From positions 1 to 60,556 of the forward strand of contig CAMCUM010000009.1 in assembly GCA_945878975.1 (NCBI GenBank): a DNA stretch of 60,556 bases, given 5' to 3'. Below, in pieces: positions 8,176-15,874 of the stretch. Below the pieces are notes generated by a model that worked only from the letters and a program-made list of their open reading frames with translations, had not been told where the DNA came from and made no database searches. The position numbers and the translations under genes are program-made. This DNA is from Legionella genomosp. 1. GTDB lineage: Bacteria; Pseudomonadota; Gammaproteobacteria; Legionellales; Legionellaceae. Within the stretch, counting starts at the first letter, position 1; the number at the start of each line of letters is the position of its first letter.

Positions 8176-8352
8176 AATTTTGAAAATTATAGATTAAGAG
8201 TTAGAGTACTGTGTTCTTAAGAAAGTGCCTCCGGATTTGAGGAAGAGCCGAAGAGCTGGGGTTTTTGAAGGATTTGAAATTCGGTTATAAGTTATTTGTA
8301 TACATGGTGGCCAGACCTGGAATCGAACCAGGGACACAAGGATTTTCAATCC
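8176..8352 (-). repeat. Left direct repeat containing tRNA-Phe 3' half (att-like)
   Basis: This block is homologous in the same orientation to 12430-12598. It includes about 130 bp of sequence downstream of tRNA-Phe (AAATTTTGAAAATTATAG onward, GTACTGTGTTCTT and others) and then 48 nt of the tRNA 3' half. Identity is essentially complete in the tRNA part and lower outside it. With 12430-12598 it brackets a 4.1-kb islet. Confidence 0.7.
8305..8352 (-). pseudogene. Truncated tRNA-Phe, 3' half only
   Basis: The minus strand reads from the anticodon-loop region GGATTGAAAATCC through the T arm (GGTTCGATTCC) to the encoded CCA end, identical to the complete tRNA-Phe at 12551-12626. It breaks off at the 5' side of the anticodon stem. 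This is the usual scar of integration into a tRNA 3' end. A frame across it (ARPGIEPGTQGFS) is a translation artefact. Confidence 0.8.
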
Positions 8353-8414
8353 ATCATCTAAAGATTAACTTATTGATTTTATTATATTATTTGCCGCGGG
8401 AAATCACCACAAAT

Positions 8415-8510
8415 GGCGTACGATGTCGTACAGTGTCGTACAGTGTCGTACAGTGTCGTATAGTGTCGTACAGTGTCGTACAGTGTCGTACAGTGTCGTA
8501 CAGTGTCGTA
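8415..8510. repeat. 10-bp tandem repeat array (GTCGTACAGT)n
   Basis: About 9.6 head-to-tail copies of GTCGTACAGT, one with TATAGT instead of TACAGT. The unit contains the palindrome GTAC. It lies about 135 bp downstream of the stop of the Abi/HEPN gene, outside any credible coding frame. Short frames on either strand give repetitive peptides (YDTVRHCTTL on one strand), which are probably artefacts. Confidence 0.9.
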
Positions 8511-8645
8511 CTCAAATACGCAAAAGTCACGCAAGGGTTTTAGAGATCTGTTTGATATGAAAATTGATGCAATTAATGATGTGTTTGATGTTTGAACAAA
8601 AACATGCTTTGAGTGAGAGCCAGTCAAATAAAATGAATAGTTCGA

Positions 8646-9578
8646 TTAGTCTTTAGGATACCAAATGGGATGATTCTTCCAATCATCAGGCACTCCCATT
8701 GAAGTGAAACTCCATTTATATTTTGACAACACAGGACGAATTAATTCTTCACATTTTTTTGCCCAATGATTTGCATTCTCAGAATGGTTTAATAGATATT
8801 TGAGAATGATGAGGATAATAAAAGATCGGTCATTTTTGGGAGTTGTAGGTGGGTGCCATTTTGTGTCTAAGCCTTCAAGTTTTGGTTTAATTGCTAGTTC
8901 TTTATTCCAAAGACGGCTGTGATGCGCACAAATATTTCGTATGTAAGTTAAGAAATGCAGCCAGTTGGCTAGTGTTTTAGGATGCAAATTATATACTGTT
9001 TGCGCTATTGTCCGTTTGTCATCATTTTTTAAGCCTTTAAATAGGATAGAAAGCGCTCCAAAAGAGATTATCTCAGTTGCCATCCACACTGGTAATGTAG
9101 GAAATCCTTCATATTTTTCTTGAAAATGCTCGATAAATGGTTCTCTTGAATGTGTTACTTCCTTTCGCGTTTTCTCGATCCAGGCAGCGTGATCAAATTT
9201 TTCATGAAAATTTTTGGAGCTACTAAGCGCAAAAGCACCATATTGGTGTGCAAGGTGGTAGGTTATATTTGTCCTGATTGAAATTTCTATACGCTCTAAG
9301 GCGTCCATGATTAAAAGCCTTAGCTTACGATCGAACTCGTAGAGCTCTATAATATTATCGAACGTGGTTTTTTCTTGAAATTGATCTGAAAATGAGCCTG
9401 AGTCATTTCTTTTTTTAAATGGTATCCAATAGGCGCTGAGTCGATAATAACTAATACTGGATAGTGAGATTAACGCTTGTTCTCTATTAGAGATAATCAA
9501 TCCTCGTTCTTCAAGTTTTATTAACTGCTCTTGAAAACTGAGAGGGGGTTTGAGATATTTTATTTTTTTTGTAATCAT
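8646..9578 (-). CDS. Abi_2/AbiD-F family protein with HEPN RNase motif
   Basis: A 310-residue Abi-family protein, a group linked to abortive phage defence. The start MITKKIKYLKPPLSFQEQL matches the family; a TTG at 9608 would add ten residues without a better ribosome site. SYYRLSAYWIPFK and LYEFDRKLRLLIMDALERIE follow. The key motif is RNICAHHSRLWN near residue 230, where Arg-x4-His is the HEPN ribonuclease signature. It is thus probably an RNase that acts on RNA after phage infection. No partner gene lies beside it, though a hairpin (9600-9646) and a 10-bp repeat array (8415-8510) flank it. A partial duplicate of its 3' end lies at 6038-6126. Confidence 0.85.
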   Translation of the reverse strand: MITKKIKYLKPPLSFQEQLIKLEERGLIISNREQALISLSSISYYRLSAYWIPFKKRNDSGSFSDQFQEKTTFDNIIELYEFDRKLRLLIMDALERIEISIRTNITYHLAHQYGAFALSSSKNFHEKFDHAAWIEKTRKEVTHSREPFIEHFQEKYEGFPTLPVWMATEIISFGALSILFKGLKNDDKRTIAQTVYNLHPKTLANWLHFLTYIRNICAHHSRLWNKELAIKPKLEGLDTKWHPPTTPKNDRSFIILIILKYLLNHSENANHWAKKCEELIRPVLSKYKWSFTSMGVPDDWKNHPIWYPKD

Positions 9579-9599
9579 AATATATTCAGAAACAAAAAA

Positions 9600-9646
9600 A
9601 ACCGCCAAGGTTACGCAAGAGTCGAAACTCTCTAGGCGTGGCGGTT
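9600..9646 (-). promoter_or_regulatory. Hairpin in the Abi 5' leader
   Basis: AACCGCCA at 9600-9607 pairs with TGGCGGTT at 9639-9646, and an inner stem AGAGT-CGAA-ACTCT forms at 9618-9631. The structure lies 22 bp before the Abi ATG and could be a leader hairpin, a binding site or a terminator of upstream transcription. Function is unknown. Confidence 0.45.
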
Positions 9647-9817
9647 ATGTTGGCTCTAATTATACATAAGATATTAAAATTACGCAAAATTTTTTAATCT
9701 TGTTATTTTTATGTTATGCGATTGTCACAGTGATTCTACAGCCCACAATAGCCATTGAAAAGGGTTGAATTCAAATGAAAATTTTACTCTCTTTGTTGTT
9801 GATATGGCATTCAGTTT

Positions 9818-11208
9818 GGTCAAGTCCTAAAAGTGCTGTAAATTCCCGCCAATTCATCCCATTGAGTCCATATTTTAATTACTCAGTTTGTTAAGCTCGA
9901 GAACATTTGACTTGCCAATGTCTTTTTCAGCTAGCCAATCATTAAATTCATCCATATCCAAGTAACGTCGTGTTTGCCACTGTTCGTTGAATTCAGCAAG
10001 TAAAGCGCCAATTAAACGTAATGCGGATTCGTCGTTAGGGAAGATACGTATCACCCGTTCGCGGCGCCTTATTTCTTCATTAAGCCGTTCTTGCATGTTC
10101 GTCGTTCGTAATCGTTTACGATATTTATCGGGCAGAACCATAACAGCCATGGCGTCTTCAAATGCTTCTTCAAGGCAATTGACGGCCTTGGGTACTTTGT
10201 CCTAAACTCCTCAACAAACTCACTCAGTCGGCGTCGTGCTTCCGTTATGTCTGGAGCCTGTAAAACCAACTTCGCTTTATCTGCAACAGCTTTACGGTGG
10301 CGTAGTGCACAAAAGCCTAATATATTTCGCATTAAATGAACTTGGCACCGCTGCCAAGTCGAGCCTTGAAAATGCTTTTTAGCCGCTTCAACAAGACCTG
10401 CATGCTGATCTGAAATAACATACATAACACCTGTTAAACCACGGGATTTAAGCCATCGAAAAGTCTCTTCCCACGTGGCATAACTCTCGGTGTCGCCAAT
10501 TTGAACGCCGAGAATTTCACGGCATCCGTCGTCTCTAATACCAGAAATAGTAAGCGCGGCCCTTGATACAACACGATCATCATCACGGCATTTAATAAAC
10601 ATCGCATCAACCATAATGAAAGGAAATTTAAGCCCATCAAAACGACGTTCGTTAAAGGCTCTAACGCGAGCATCAAGACCCGTACACAACTGACTGACGG
10701 TTGACTTAGAAAAACTGACACCACAGAGCTCTTCTGTGATGTGGGTCACTTTCCTGGTGGATACCCCGTTAACAACCATCTCCATCAGTGCCAGTACAAA
10801 CGCTTGTTCACTGCGCTGGTAACGCTTGAATATGTCCGTTGAAAATGAGCCATCCCGCGTTTGAGGCACTTGTAATGTAATAGGTCCAACGCGTGTATAA
10901 AGCTGGCGAGGGCGATATCCATTACGATAGCCAGTACGTTCATCAGCACGCTCATGTTTCTCTGCGCCTAAAGATTCTGTCACCTGGGCCTCTAATATTT
11001 GATTCAATATGCCTTCAACAAGCTTAGCCAGACCATCCTGACTTGATAAAAGTTCTGGCAGTAATCCTTTTCCAACGGTAACATTGTAATCCGTCATCGC
11101 TAATCTCCTCGGTTTTGTTGTTTCTCACAACTCAATAGTACCGAATTTTAGCGATGACTCAATTCCTAATGAGCCATTTCGAATTTACAGCAGTTTACGG
11201 ACTTAACC
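9818..11208 (-). mobile_element. IS256-family insertion sequence, 1391 bp
   Basis: The ends are defined by a clean insertion into the duplicated bla fragment. Terminal inverted repeats of 28 bp (left GGTCAAGTCC..., right GGTTAAGTCC...) share 24 positions and both end in TGCTGTAAATTC. The 8-bp target duplication TTCAGTTT lies at 9810-9817 and 11209-11216. Length and duplication size fit the IS256 family. The transposase inside carries a frameshift, so this copy probably cannot move by itself. Confidence 0.93.
9875..11097 (-). pseudogene. IS256-family transposase, frameshifted
   Basis: The main frame (from ATG 11097) gives MTDYNVTVGKGLLPELLSSQ, the Mutator-type N-terminus and the domain with catalytic Asp in MVDAMFIK and VISDQHAGL, then CQVHLMRNIL. 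Around 10190 one base is missing: the expected YPKAVNCLEEAFEDAM sequence continues in the next frame and runs to 9875 through NMQERLNEEIRRRERVIRIF, which holds the third acidic residue (Glu). In the original frame the protein ends with an unrelated tail. Family members are about 400 aa in one frame and use no known programmed shift, so this is most likely decay. Confidence 0.88.
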
Positions 11209-11312
11209 TTCAGTTTCGTTTTCTTCTGTGCATAAAACAATCCAAATGCTTGAAGAAAAACCTGGTGGACGACTCGGAATTTCGGCTATTGATACAAGTA
11301 ACCATCATGTCA

Positions 11313-11638
11313 TCATAATTTATTAACGTTGAGAGTTTTCGCATCAAATATAGCTAATGGTAAGAATGAGAAATGGATAAGCCATTCCGTTTCGCTATGG
11401 GGCTTCATCCAATTAGAGTTTCAGAAACAAAAAGCTCTTTACCTCGCCATTTCATCGCTCCATTCGTTCTAATTTTTCTGGTTATGTCAAAATCATCGCT
11501 GTATTCAACCGCCGGCATTTTAGATGGAAGTTTACGAGTAGAATGCGCGTATAACCAAGCTGGTCGATTAAAAATCAATGCTTCATGAGGTCTGTGCTCG
11601 TGCGTATTCCGACGAGGTGGAACTCTAATTCCGAGCGA
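11313..11638 (-). pseudogene. IS481-type transposase C-terminal remnant
   Basis: The minus strand reads NTHEHRPHEALIFNRPAWLY and then PSKMPAVEYSDDFDITRKI, NGAMKWRGKELFVSETLIG and a stop at 11405-11407. This is the characteristic RPHEAL...PAVEYP...NG-IRWKG...vs..LIGE end of IS481-like integrases. In another frame the sequence continues as ETEWLIHFSFLPLAIFDAKT, matching the final beta strands. It is thus a fragment with at least one frameshift. Its end abuts the bla fragment at 11313. Confidence 0.72.
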
Positions 11639-11644
11639 TGTGGA

Positions 11645-12346
11645 TCACTGAAATGATAAGCCAGTCCTAGCCATTTCCTGTTTTATATCGTCTAATTTTA
11701 CTTGTCGTTTTGTACTGTTTAGAAAAAATTGTCCATAACATATCTTATTAGCTAACATGATAAATAAGCCAATGCCAGTCAATGCCAAACAGAAATGAAC
11801 TATCCAATCCGACAAATTGCGATCATTCCCCATTGTTTTATGGCCTTGTTGTAAGAGTATTCTAATATTTTTAGCGGTTTCTTTATGATTATCGATAAAT
11901 TTAACAGCAAATTTATCTGTGGGTTCTATCTCATCTTGTGCTATAGACAATTTAAATTTAATGATCGCGTCTTTAAGCTGTCGTGCAAGTTCCTTCGTGT
12001 TGCTACCTTTTTGCTCGCACCCAGCGTCAAGCAGTGACTGTCCGTAAACATCTAATGCTTCAATTTTTATGAATGTCTCAACAAATAATGACTCTACCTG
12101 TGGTAATAGTCCCATATTAGCGACAATCTCTAAGGGAGATCTGTTAGTAAACGGCACTTCTAGTCTGTATGTCTGTATAAGGGTATTTCCACCAATATCA
12201 GTATATTTTTTTTTCTCTACAACCCCAGTGTAAGTTTTTTTGAGTTGTTTTGACAGCCGCAGACGTTCAGTCTCGTCATTTGCCATTATAAAAGCCATGA
12301 AGTTTTGGTCTGTGTCATTCTCGAGTTTTAAATTGAATGAAGGCAT
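11645..12346 (-). CDS. Ankyrin-like protein with one membrane segment
   Basis: A 233-residue protein. ATG 12346 is chosen because CAGGAA lies 8-12 nt upstream; the frame is open to 12406. After a soluble start (MPSFNLKLENDTDQNFMAFI) residues ~85-110 look like one degenerate ankyrin repeat (RSPLEIVANMGLLPQVESLF). A helical region follows, and a single hydrophobic segment near residues 190-215 (IVHFCLALTGIGLFIMLANK) precedes a ~25-residue tail. No signal peptide is seen. The architecture suits a membrane-targeted secreted effector, but the ankyrin call rests on one weak repeat. It is the gene nearest to tRNA-Phe inside the islet. Confidence 0.6.
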   Translation of the reverse strand: MPSFNLKLENDTDQNFMAFIMANDETERLRLSKQLKKTYTGVVEKKKYTDIGGNTLIQTYRLEVPFTNRSPLEIVANMGLLPQVESLFVETFIKIEALDVYGQSLLDAGCEQKGSNTKELARQLKDAIIKFKLSIAQDEIEPTDKFAVKFIDNHKETAKNIRILLQQGHKTMGNDRNLSDWIVHFCLALTGIGLFIMLANKICYGQFFLNSTKRQVKLDDIKQEMARTGLSFQ

Positions 12347-12429
12347 AATGAAATTCCTGAGCATTTTTAATGCGATAATTGTACAGGGCGTCTTATTTAA
12401 AGTCAATATGGATGAAGATTGTGGGATAT

Positions 12430-12598
12430 AATTTTGAAAATTATAGGTTAAGATTTAGAGTACTGTGTTCTTGAGAAAGTGCCTCGGTATTTGGGGAAGC
12501 GCCGGTATTTTGAAGGGTTTGAAATTCGATTGTAAGTTATTCATTATAAATGGTGGCCAGACCTGGAATCGAACCAGGGACACAAGGATTTTCAATCC
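12430..12598 (-). repeat. Right direct repeat overlapping tRNA-Phe (att-like)
   Basis: Direct repeat partner of 8176-8352. It covers the 3' half of the intact tRNA-Phe and about 120 bp beyond it, with scattered differences outside the tRNA. If the pair arose by site-specific integration, this copy is the junction that restored the tRNA. Confidence 0.7.
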
Positions 12599-12626
12599 TT
12601 TGCTCTACCGACTGAGCTATCTGGCC
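12551..12626 (-). tRNA. tRNA-Phe (GAA)
   Basis: A 76-nt gene with encoded CCA. The acceptor stem GGCCAGA pairs with TCTGGCC. The D arm has GCTCAGTCGGTAGAGC, the anticodon arm AAGGATTGAAAATCCTT gives anticodon GAA, and the T arm is CCTGGTTCGATTCCAGG. It is complete, so it should be functional. Its 3' half is duplicated at 8305-8352, marking it as an integration site. Confidence 0.96.
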
Positions 12627-12674
12627 AGAAGTGCTATTAAACGCTGAGAATCGTTTTGAGTCAATAGCTCAGGC

Positions 12675-12956
12675 TTAATTTTCGTTGATTTTTTCTTCTT
12701 TAAATCCATCTGGCTTCTCTGAACCGGGTCCAAAGAAATATTTTTCCATCTCATTGCGCAAAAATTCTCTTGCTTGCGGATCTATCAGAGACAAGCGATA
12801 TTCATTAATGAGCATCGTTTGATGTCCCAACCACATGGACCACGCCTCTTTGCAGACTTGTTGATATATCCGCTCTCCGAGTTTTCCTGGAAAAGGCGCT
12901 GTCGCCAATGACTCGCCTTCTTTTTGTAATTTGACGCAAAACACAGTAGGGCTCAT
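12675..12956 (-). CDS. yggX: YggX-family probable Fe(2+)-trafficking protein
   Basis: A small cytosolic protein of the YggX family, thought to support iron supply and protect Fe-S clusters from oxidation. The start [15 protein letters not shown] carries the conserved Cys. [34 protein letters not shown] and EMEKYFFG follow the family pattern in order. The length of 93 aa is normal from ATG 12956; the frame opens at 12971 but the extra residues are not family-like. It lies 25 nt after the deacetylase gene, probably in one transcript. Confidence 0.9.
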   Translation of the reverse strand: MSPTVFCVKLQKEGESLATAPFPGKLGERIYQQVCKEAWSMWLGHQTMLINEYRLSLIDPQAREFLRNEMEKYFFGPGSEKPDGFKEEKINEN

Positions 12957-12981
12957 ATCAACTATCATCATTTAAAACGAA

Positions 12982-13872
12982 CTACAGTTTACCAACTTTC
13001 ATCTGAATTGGATAGCCTTGTAGCCGCAACCATATAGCATCTAAATGATTAAAGGATACCTTTTGGTCATCAATTTCACCGGTAGCGGGTGTTGCGTGGT
13101 GAGCAAGTGCTTGTTCTAATGTCACAAATTGATATCCATTGTCTTTATACATTTTAATCAGATCACCGAGGCAATGTGAGTTGAGCAAATTGGCGTGAAT
13201 GAGGAGAATTTGTGCGCCAGAACCTTCTTTGGTACGTTTTTCTGCAATCAGAGTTTGCTTCCAAACATATTCCAAATATTGTTGTTTGATTTTGGAAACA
13301 TATTGATCGCGCACTCTCCAAGGAATGTGCAAAAGGCGTTCGTTGAATTGGTAATCCTTGCTATCAATTGTAACGGGGGCAATCGTATACTGGTTTGCTA
13401 TTAAATAATCTTGTACCGCATTTTTGGTTGCGCCACGTCCTTCTGCCAAATAGGGATAACGAAAGTATTTAGGCTGCGTCATAACGCGCGCTAAAATTTT
13501 ATCTGCTTTGGCGATTTCATCAATGTAACGTTCGGAAGACATGCTATTTAAATTGGCGTGTGAATAGGTGTGGTTTCCTAAGGCAAAGCCTGCATCGCGA
13601 AAGGATTCTAGCAATTCCCATTGCCCTGATGCAATTGAATTGGCGATGATAAAACCGGTTGCCGGGATGCGTGCGTCGACCAAATAATTAAGTATATTGC
13701 TAAACCGATCGTGCGCACGGCCCAAATTCCCTTTTGTTGCACTATTGGTCCCAACAAAAGGTAAATCATCAATCGTGAGAGCAATTTGTTTTGTTTGGGC
13801 GAAGGCATTGTGAATAAATAGATTGGTGAAGAGTAACGCTAATAAGGTGAACTTTAAAATTTTTTCGCTCAT
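12982..13872 (-). CDS. Secreted polysaccharide deacetylase (NodB domain)
   Basis: A 296-residue carbohydrate esterase family 4 protein. A signal peptide covers residues 1-26 (MSEKILKFTLLALLFTNLFI, then HNAFAQ). The NodB motifs are TIDDLP (catalytic and metal Asp), GNHTYSHANLN (metal His pair), RYPY and LLIHAN. It would remove acetyl groups from peptidoglycan or another glycan in the periplasm. ATG 13872 has GGAAGG upstream and gives the correct signal peptide. The insert between RYPYLAEGRGA and LLIH is long, as in a subgroup of these enzymes. Substrate is unproven. Confidence 0.88.
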   Translation of the reverse strand: MSEKILKFTLLALLFTNLFIHNAFAQTKQIALTIDDLPFVGTNSATKGNLGRAHDRFSNILNYLVDARIPATGFIIANSIASGQWELLESFRDAGFALGNHTYSHANLNSMSSERYIDEIAKADKILARVMTQPKYFRYPYLAEGRGATKNAVQDYLIANQYTIAPVTIDSKDYQFNERLLHIPWRVRDQYVSKIKQQYLEYVWKQTLIAEKRTKEGSGAQILLIHANLLNSHCLGDLIKMYKDNGYQFVTLEQALAHHATPATGEIDDQKVSFNHLDAIWLRLQGYPIQMKVGKL

Positions 13873-13978
13873 GTTGGGGTCCTTCCTTATTTGGTGATAC
13901 AACTATCATCGGCTGAGGAGAAAAAAAATTTAGCTGCTATCACGATTTTTGGTGATGAATCTTCTTTCATGATAATCA

Positions 13979-14024
13979 AGGCCTCTGGATTACTTCGCCT
14001 ACGGCTCGCAAAGACGGACTATTA
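13979..14024. repeat. Fragment of the CGTC(A/T)TTGCGAGC palindromic repeat family
   Basis: On the minus strand this reads CCGTCTTTGCGAGCCGTAGG followed by CGAAGTAATCCAGAG, a half-site of the dispersed family seen complete at 33931-34016 and 44252-44337. It follows the rhomboid stop directly and could influence the 3' end of that transcript. Confidence 0.6.
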
Positions 14025-14597
14025 TCAAAAATAATAAGCAACCCCAAAGCCTGCGATCAGCCCGAACAAATGTCCTTGCCAAGAAACATGTTTTTTGCCT
14101 GGAAAAATAGCATATAAAATACCTGCAAAATAGACGACACAAACCAAGGCAAGTACAACGCTCGTAACCGTGCTCTGGTAATAAGCACGTGCCATCAAAT
14201 AGCCCCAATATCCTGTGATGACGCCGCTAGCGCCAACATGGTAGCCATCATTTGCAAAGCACCAAGTTAATAGTCCGGAAATCAGGATGATACAAGCAGA
14301 GACATGCAGAAAAAATGGGATCCCTTGAATTAAAATAAAGTTTGCTAAAACAACGAATGGAATGGAATTGAAAAATAAATGATTGAAATTAGCATGTAAA
14401 AAAGGGGCGCATACAATACCAGGGAGTCCCGCCAAAACCCTTGGTCGGATCCCCAAATAGAGCAGCCGATTGCCAAGCAGACGATTGATGATATAAATCC
14501 CCCATAAGAGCAGGAGGATTTCTGTTAGAAATATGGCATTGACGCGGGTTTGACTAGCAATCAGCGAGAAGCTGTCTGCAATAGTTTGAATCATCAT
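14025..14597 (-). CDS. Rhomboid-family intramembrane serine protease
   Basis: A 190-residue inner-membrane protein with about six hydrophobic segments. HANFNHLFFN (68-77) is the conserved loop-TM2 motif, GASG holds the nucleophile Ser124, and His176 in WQGHLFGLIAG completes the Ser-His dyad. It should cleave transmembrane substrates within the bilayer. Its ATG overlaps the serS stop by 4 bp, so it is the last gene of the overlapping lpxB-serS run. Substrates are unknown. Confidence 0.88.
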   Translation of the reverse strand: MMIQTIADSFSLIASQTRVNAIFLTEILLLLWGIYIINRLLGNRLLYLGIRPRVLAGLPGIVCAPFLHANFNHLFFNSIPFVVLANFILIQGIPFFLHVSACIILISGLLTWCFANDGYHVGASGVITGYWGYLMARAYYQSTVTSVVLALVCVVYFAGILYAIFPGKKHVSWQGHLFGLIAGFGVAYYF

Positions 14598-15865
14598 TTT
14601 GAAATACGATCTTTGCCCATATAGGGACGTAAAACGTCTGGAATAGTGATGCTGCCATCGGCTTCTTGATAATTTTCTAGAATGGCGATCATCGTTCGGC
14701 TGAGGGCGATAGCCGTTCCATTGAGCGTATAAGGAAACCGTTTGCTGTTATCAGCGGTGCGATAACGCATATTGAGGCGCCGTGACTGAAAATCTGTGCA
14801 GTTCGATGCAGAGGTCACCTCTCCATATTTTTCTGCAGAGTCTCTGCCTGGCATCCAGGCTTCAATATCATATTTTTTATAAGCAGGGGCACCCAAATCA
14901 CCAGCACAAATCCTGACAACTCGGTAGGGTAATCCTAGTTTTTGATAGATCGTTTCTTCTAATGCCAAAATTTCTTCAAGCGCGGCATCGCCTGTTTCAG
15001 GCGTTGTGATTTGGAATAGTTCGATTTTAGAGAATTGATGTACCCGATATAGGCCCTTGCTTTCGCGGCCAGCAGATCCTGCTTCACGCCGGAAGCAATG
15101 GCTTAATGCGACGTATTTAAGCGGTAATTGCGCTTCCTCTAGGATGTCACCACTGTGTATGCCGCCTACTGTGATTTCTGCCGTTGCAATCAAACTCAAA
15201 TCCATTTCTTCTAGATTGTAGATACTGGATTCGTCACCGCGCGGTGAGTAACCAGTCCCAATGAGTACGGATTTTTTTGCCATATCAGGGGTAATCAATT
15301 GCGTGTAACCAAATTCTCTGGCGATCTTCATAGCAAATAATTGTAAGGCCAGCTCTAAGAGCACTGCATCATTTTTCAGAAAATAAAATTTACTGGCGCA
15401 GACTTTGGCACCACTATCAAAATCTATCAGATCCAAGGCTTTGCCTAATTCGAGATGGTCCTTAGGCTGGAAAGAGAAGACACGTGGCTCAAGATGTGTG
15501 CGTAGGACCTTGTTTTCTTCATCACTGGCTCCCAGCGGGGTGTCCGCTGGCAAGGTGTTGGGGATCGTATATAACGCAGTTTGGTAGGCATCATCTAAGA
15601 GACGTAAGGCTTCTTCAAGCTGGCTAATATGCTGATTCAAAGCACGGCCTTGTTCAATGAGGGCTGGTTTGTCTGCTTGTGCGGCAGTCGGTATGGTTTT
15701 TGCAAGTTTATTTGCTTCGGCACGGGTGCTTTCCAAGGCCAGCAAGGCATCTTTACGCTCACCATAGCAAACCAATAAACCATCTAGATCGGCTTGGACA
15801 TGACGTTTCTTGATAATGTCACGCATTTCTTCGAGATGATCTAATATGTATTTGATGTCTAACAT
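14594..15865 (-). CDS. serS: Seryl-tRNA synthetase
   Basis: A 423-residue class II aminoacyl-tRNA synthetase that charges tRNA-Ser. The N-terminal ~100 residues form the tRNA-binding coiled coil. Motif 2 is visible as CFRREAGSAGRESKGLYRVH and motif 3 as NGTAIALSRTMIAILENYQ. The serine-binding pocket segment TAEITVGGIHSG and the EVTSASNCTDFQSRR signature are present. The length is normal. It follows corC by 9 nt and is followed by a rhomboid gene with a 4-bp overlap. Confidence 0.97.
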   Translation of the reverse strand: MLDIKYILDHLEEMRDIIKKRHVQADLDGLLVCYGERKDALLALESTRAEANKLAKTIPTAAQADKPALIEQGRALNQHISQLEEALRLLDDAYQTALYTIPNTLPADTPLGASDEENKVLRTHLEPRVFSFQPKDHLELGKALDLIDFDSGAKVCASKFYFLKNDAVLLELALQLFAMKIAREFGYTQLITPDMAKKSVLIGTGYSPRGDESSIYNLEEMDLSLIATAEITVGGIHSGDILEEAQLPLKYVALSHCFRREAGSAGRESKGLYRVHQFSKIELFQITTPETGDAALEEILALEETIYQKLGLPYRVVRICAGDLGAPAYKKYDIEAWMPGRDSAEKYGEVTSASNCTDFQSRRLNMRYRTADNSKRFPYTLNGTAIALSRTMIAILENYQEADGSITIPDVLRPYMGKDRISK

Positions 15866-15874
15866 AGTGAATCC

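Larger units (their letters stand above)
9747..11313 (+). pseudogene. 168-bp duplicate of the beta-lactamase 5' end, split by IS256
   Basis: Bases 9747-9817 equal 4021-4091 and bases 11217-11313 continue as 4092-4188, with only two substitutions (TGTACAT/TGTGCAT and AATCTGG/AACCTGG). Together they restore the first 168 bp of the bla region, including its ribosome site and first 47 codons. Homology stops abruptly at both outer ends. Between the halves is an IS256-family element with an 8-bp target duplication. The fragment cannot encode an enzyme. Confidence 0.9.

Noticed and set aside
8415-8510. Possible CRISPR array
   Set aside because: Units are directly adjacent with no spacers, and no cas genes are present.
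8265-8543. Plus-strand 92-codon frame with ARPGIEPGTQGFS and repeated VSYSVVQC
   Set aside because: It is a translation of a tRNA-Phe fragment and of the 10-bp tandem array; no ribosome site or family.
8382-8627. Minus-strand frame with repeated YDTVRHCTTL
   Set aside because: Created by the 10-bp array, whose period gives a 10-residue repeat in open frames.
9875-11097. Programmed frameshifting in the IS256 transposase
   Set aside because: IS256-family transposases are made from one frame and no slippery heptamer is evident at the break; simple deletion is more likely.
11373-11588. Plus-strand 71-codon frame
   Set aside because: It is antisense to the IS481 transposase remnant, whose motifs are clear on the minus strand.
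12465-12647. Plus-strand frame over tRNA-Phe
   Set aside because: It is antisense to the tRNA gene.
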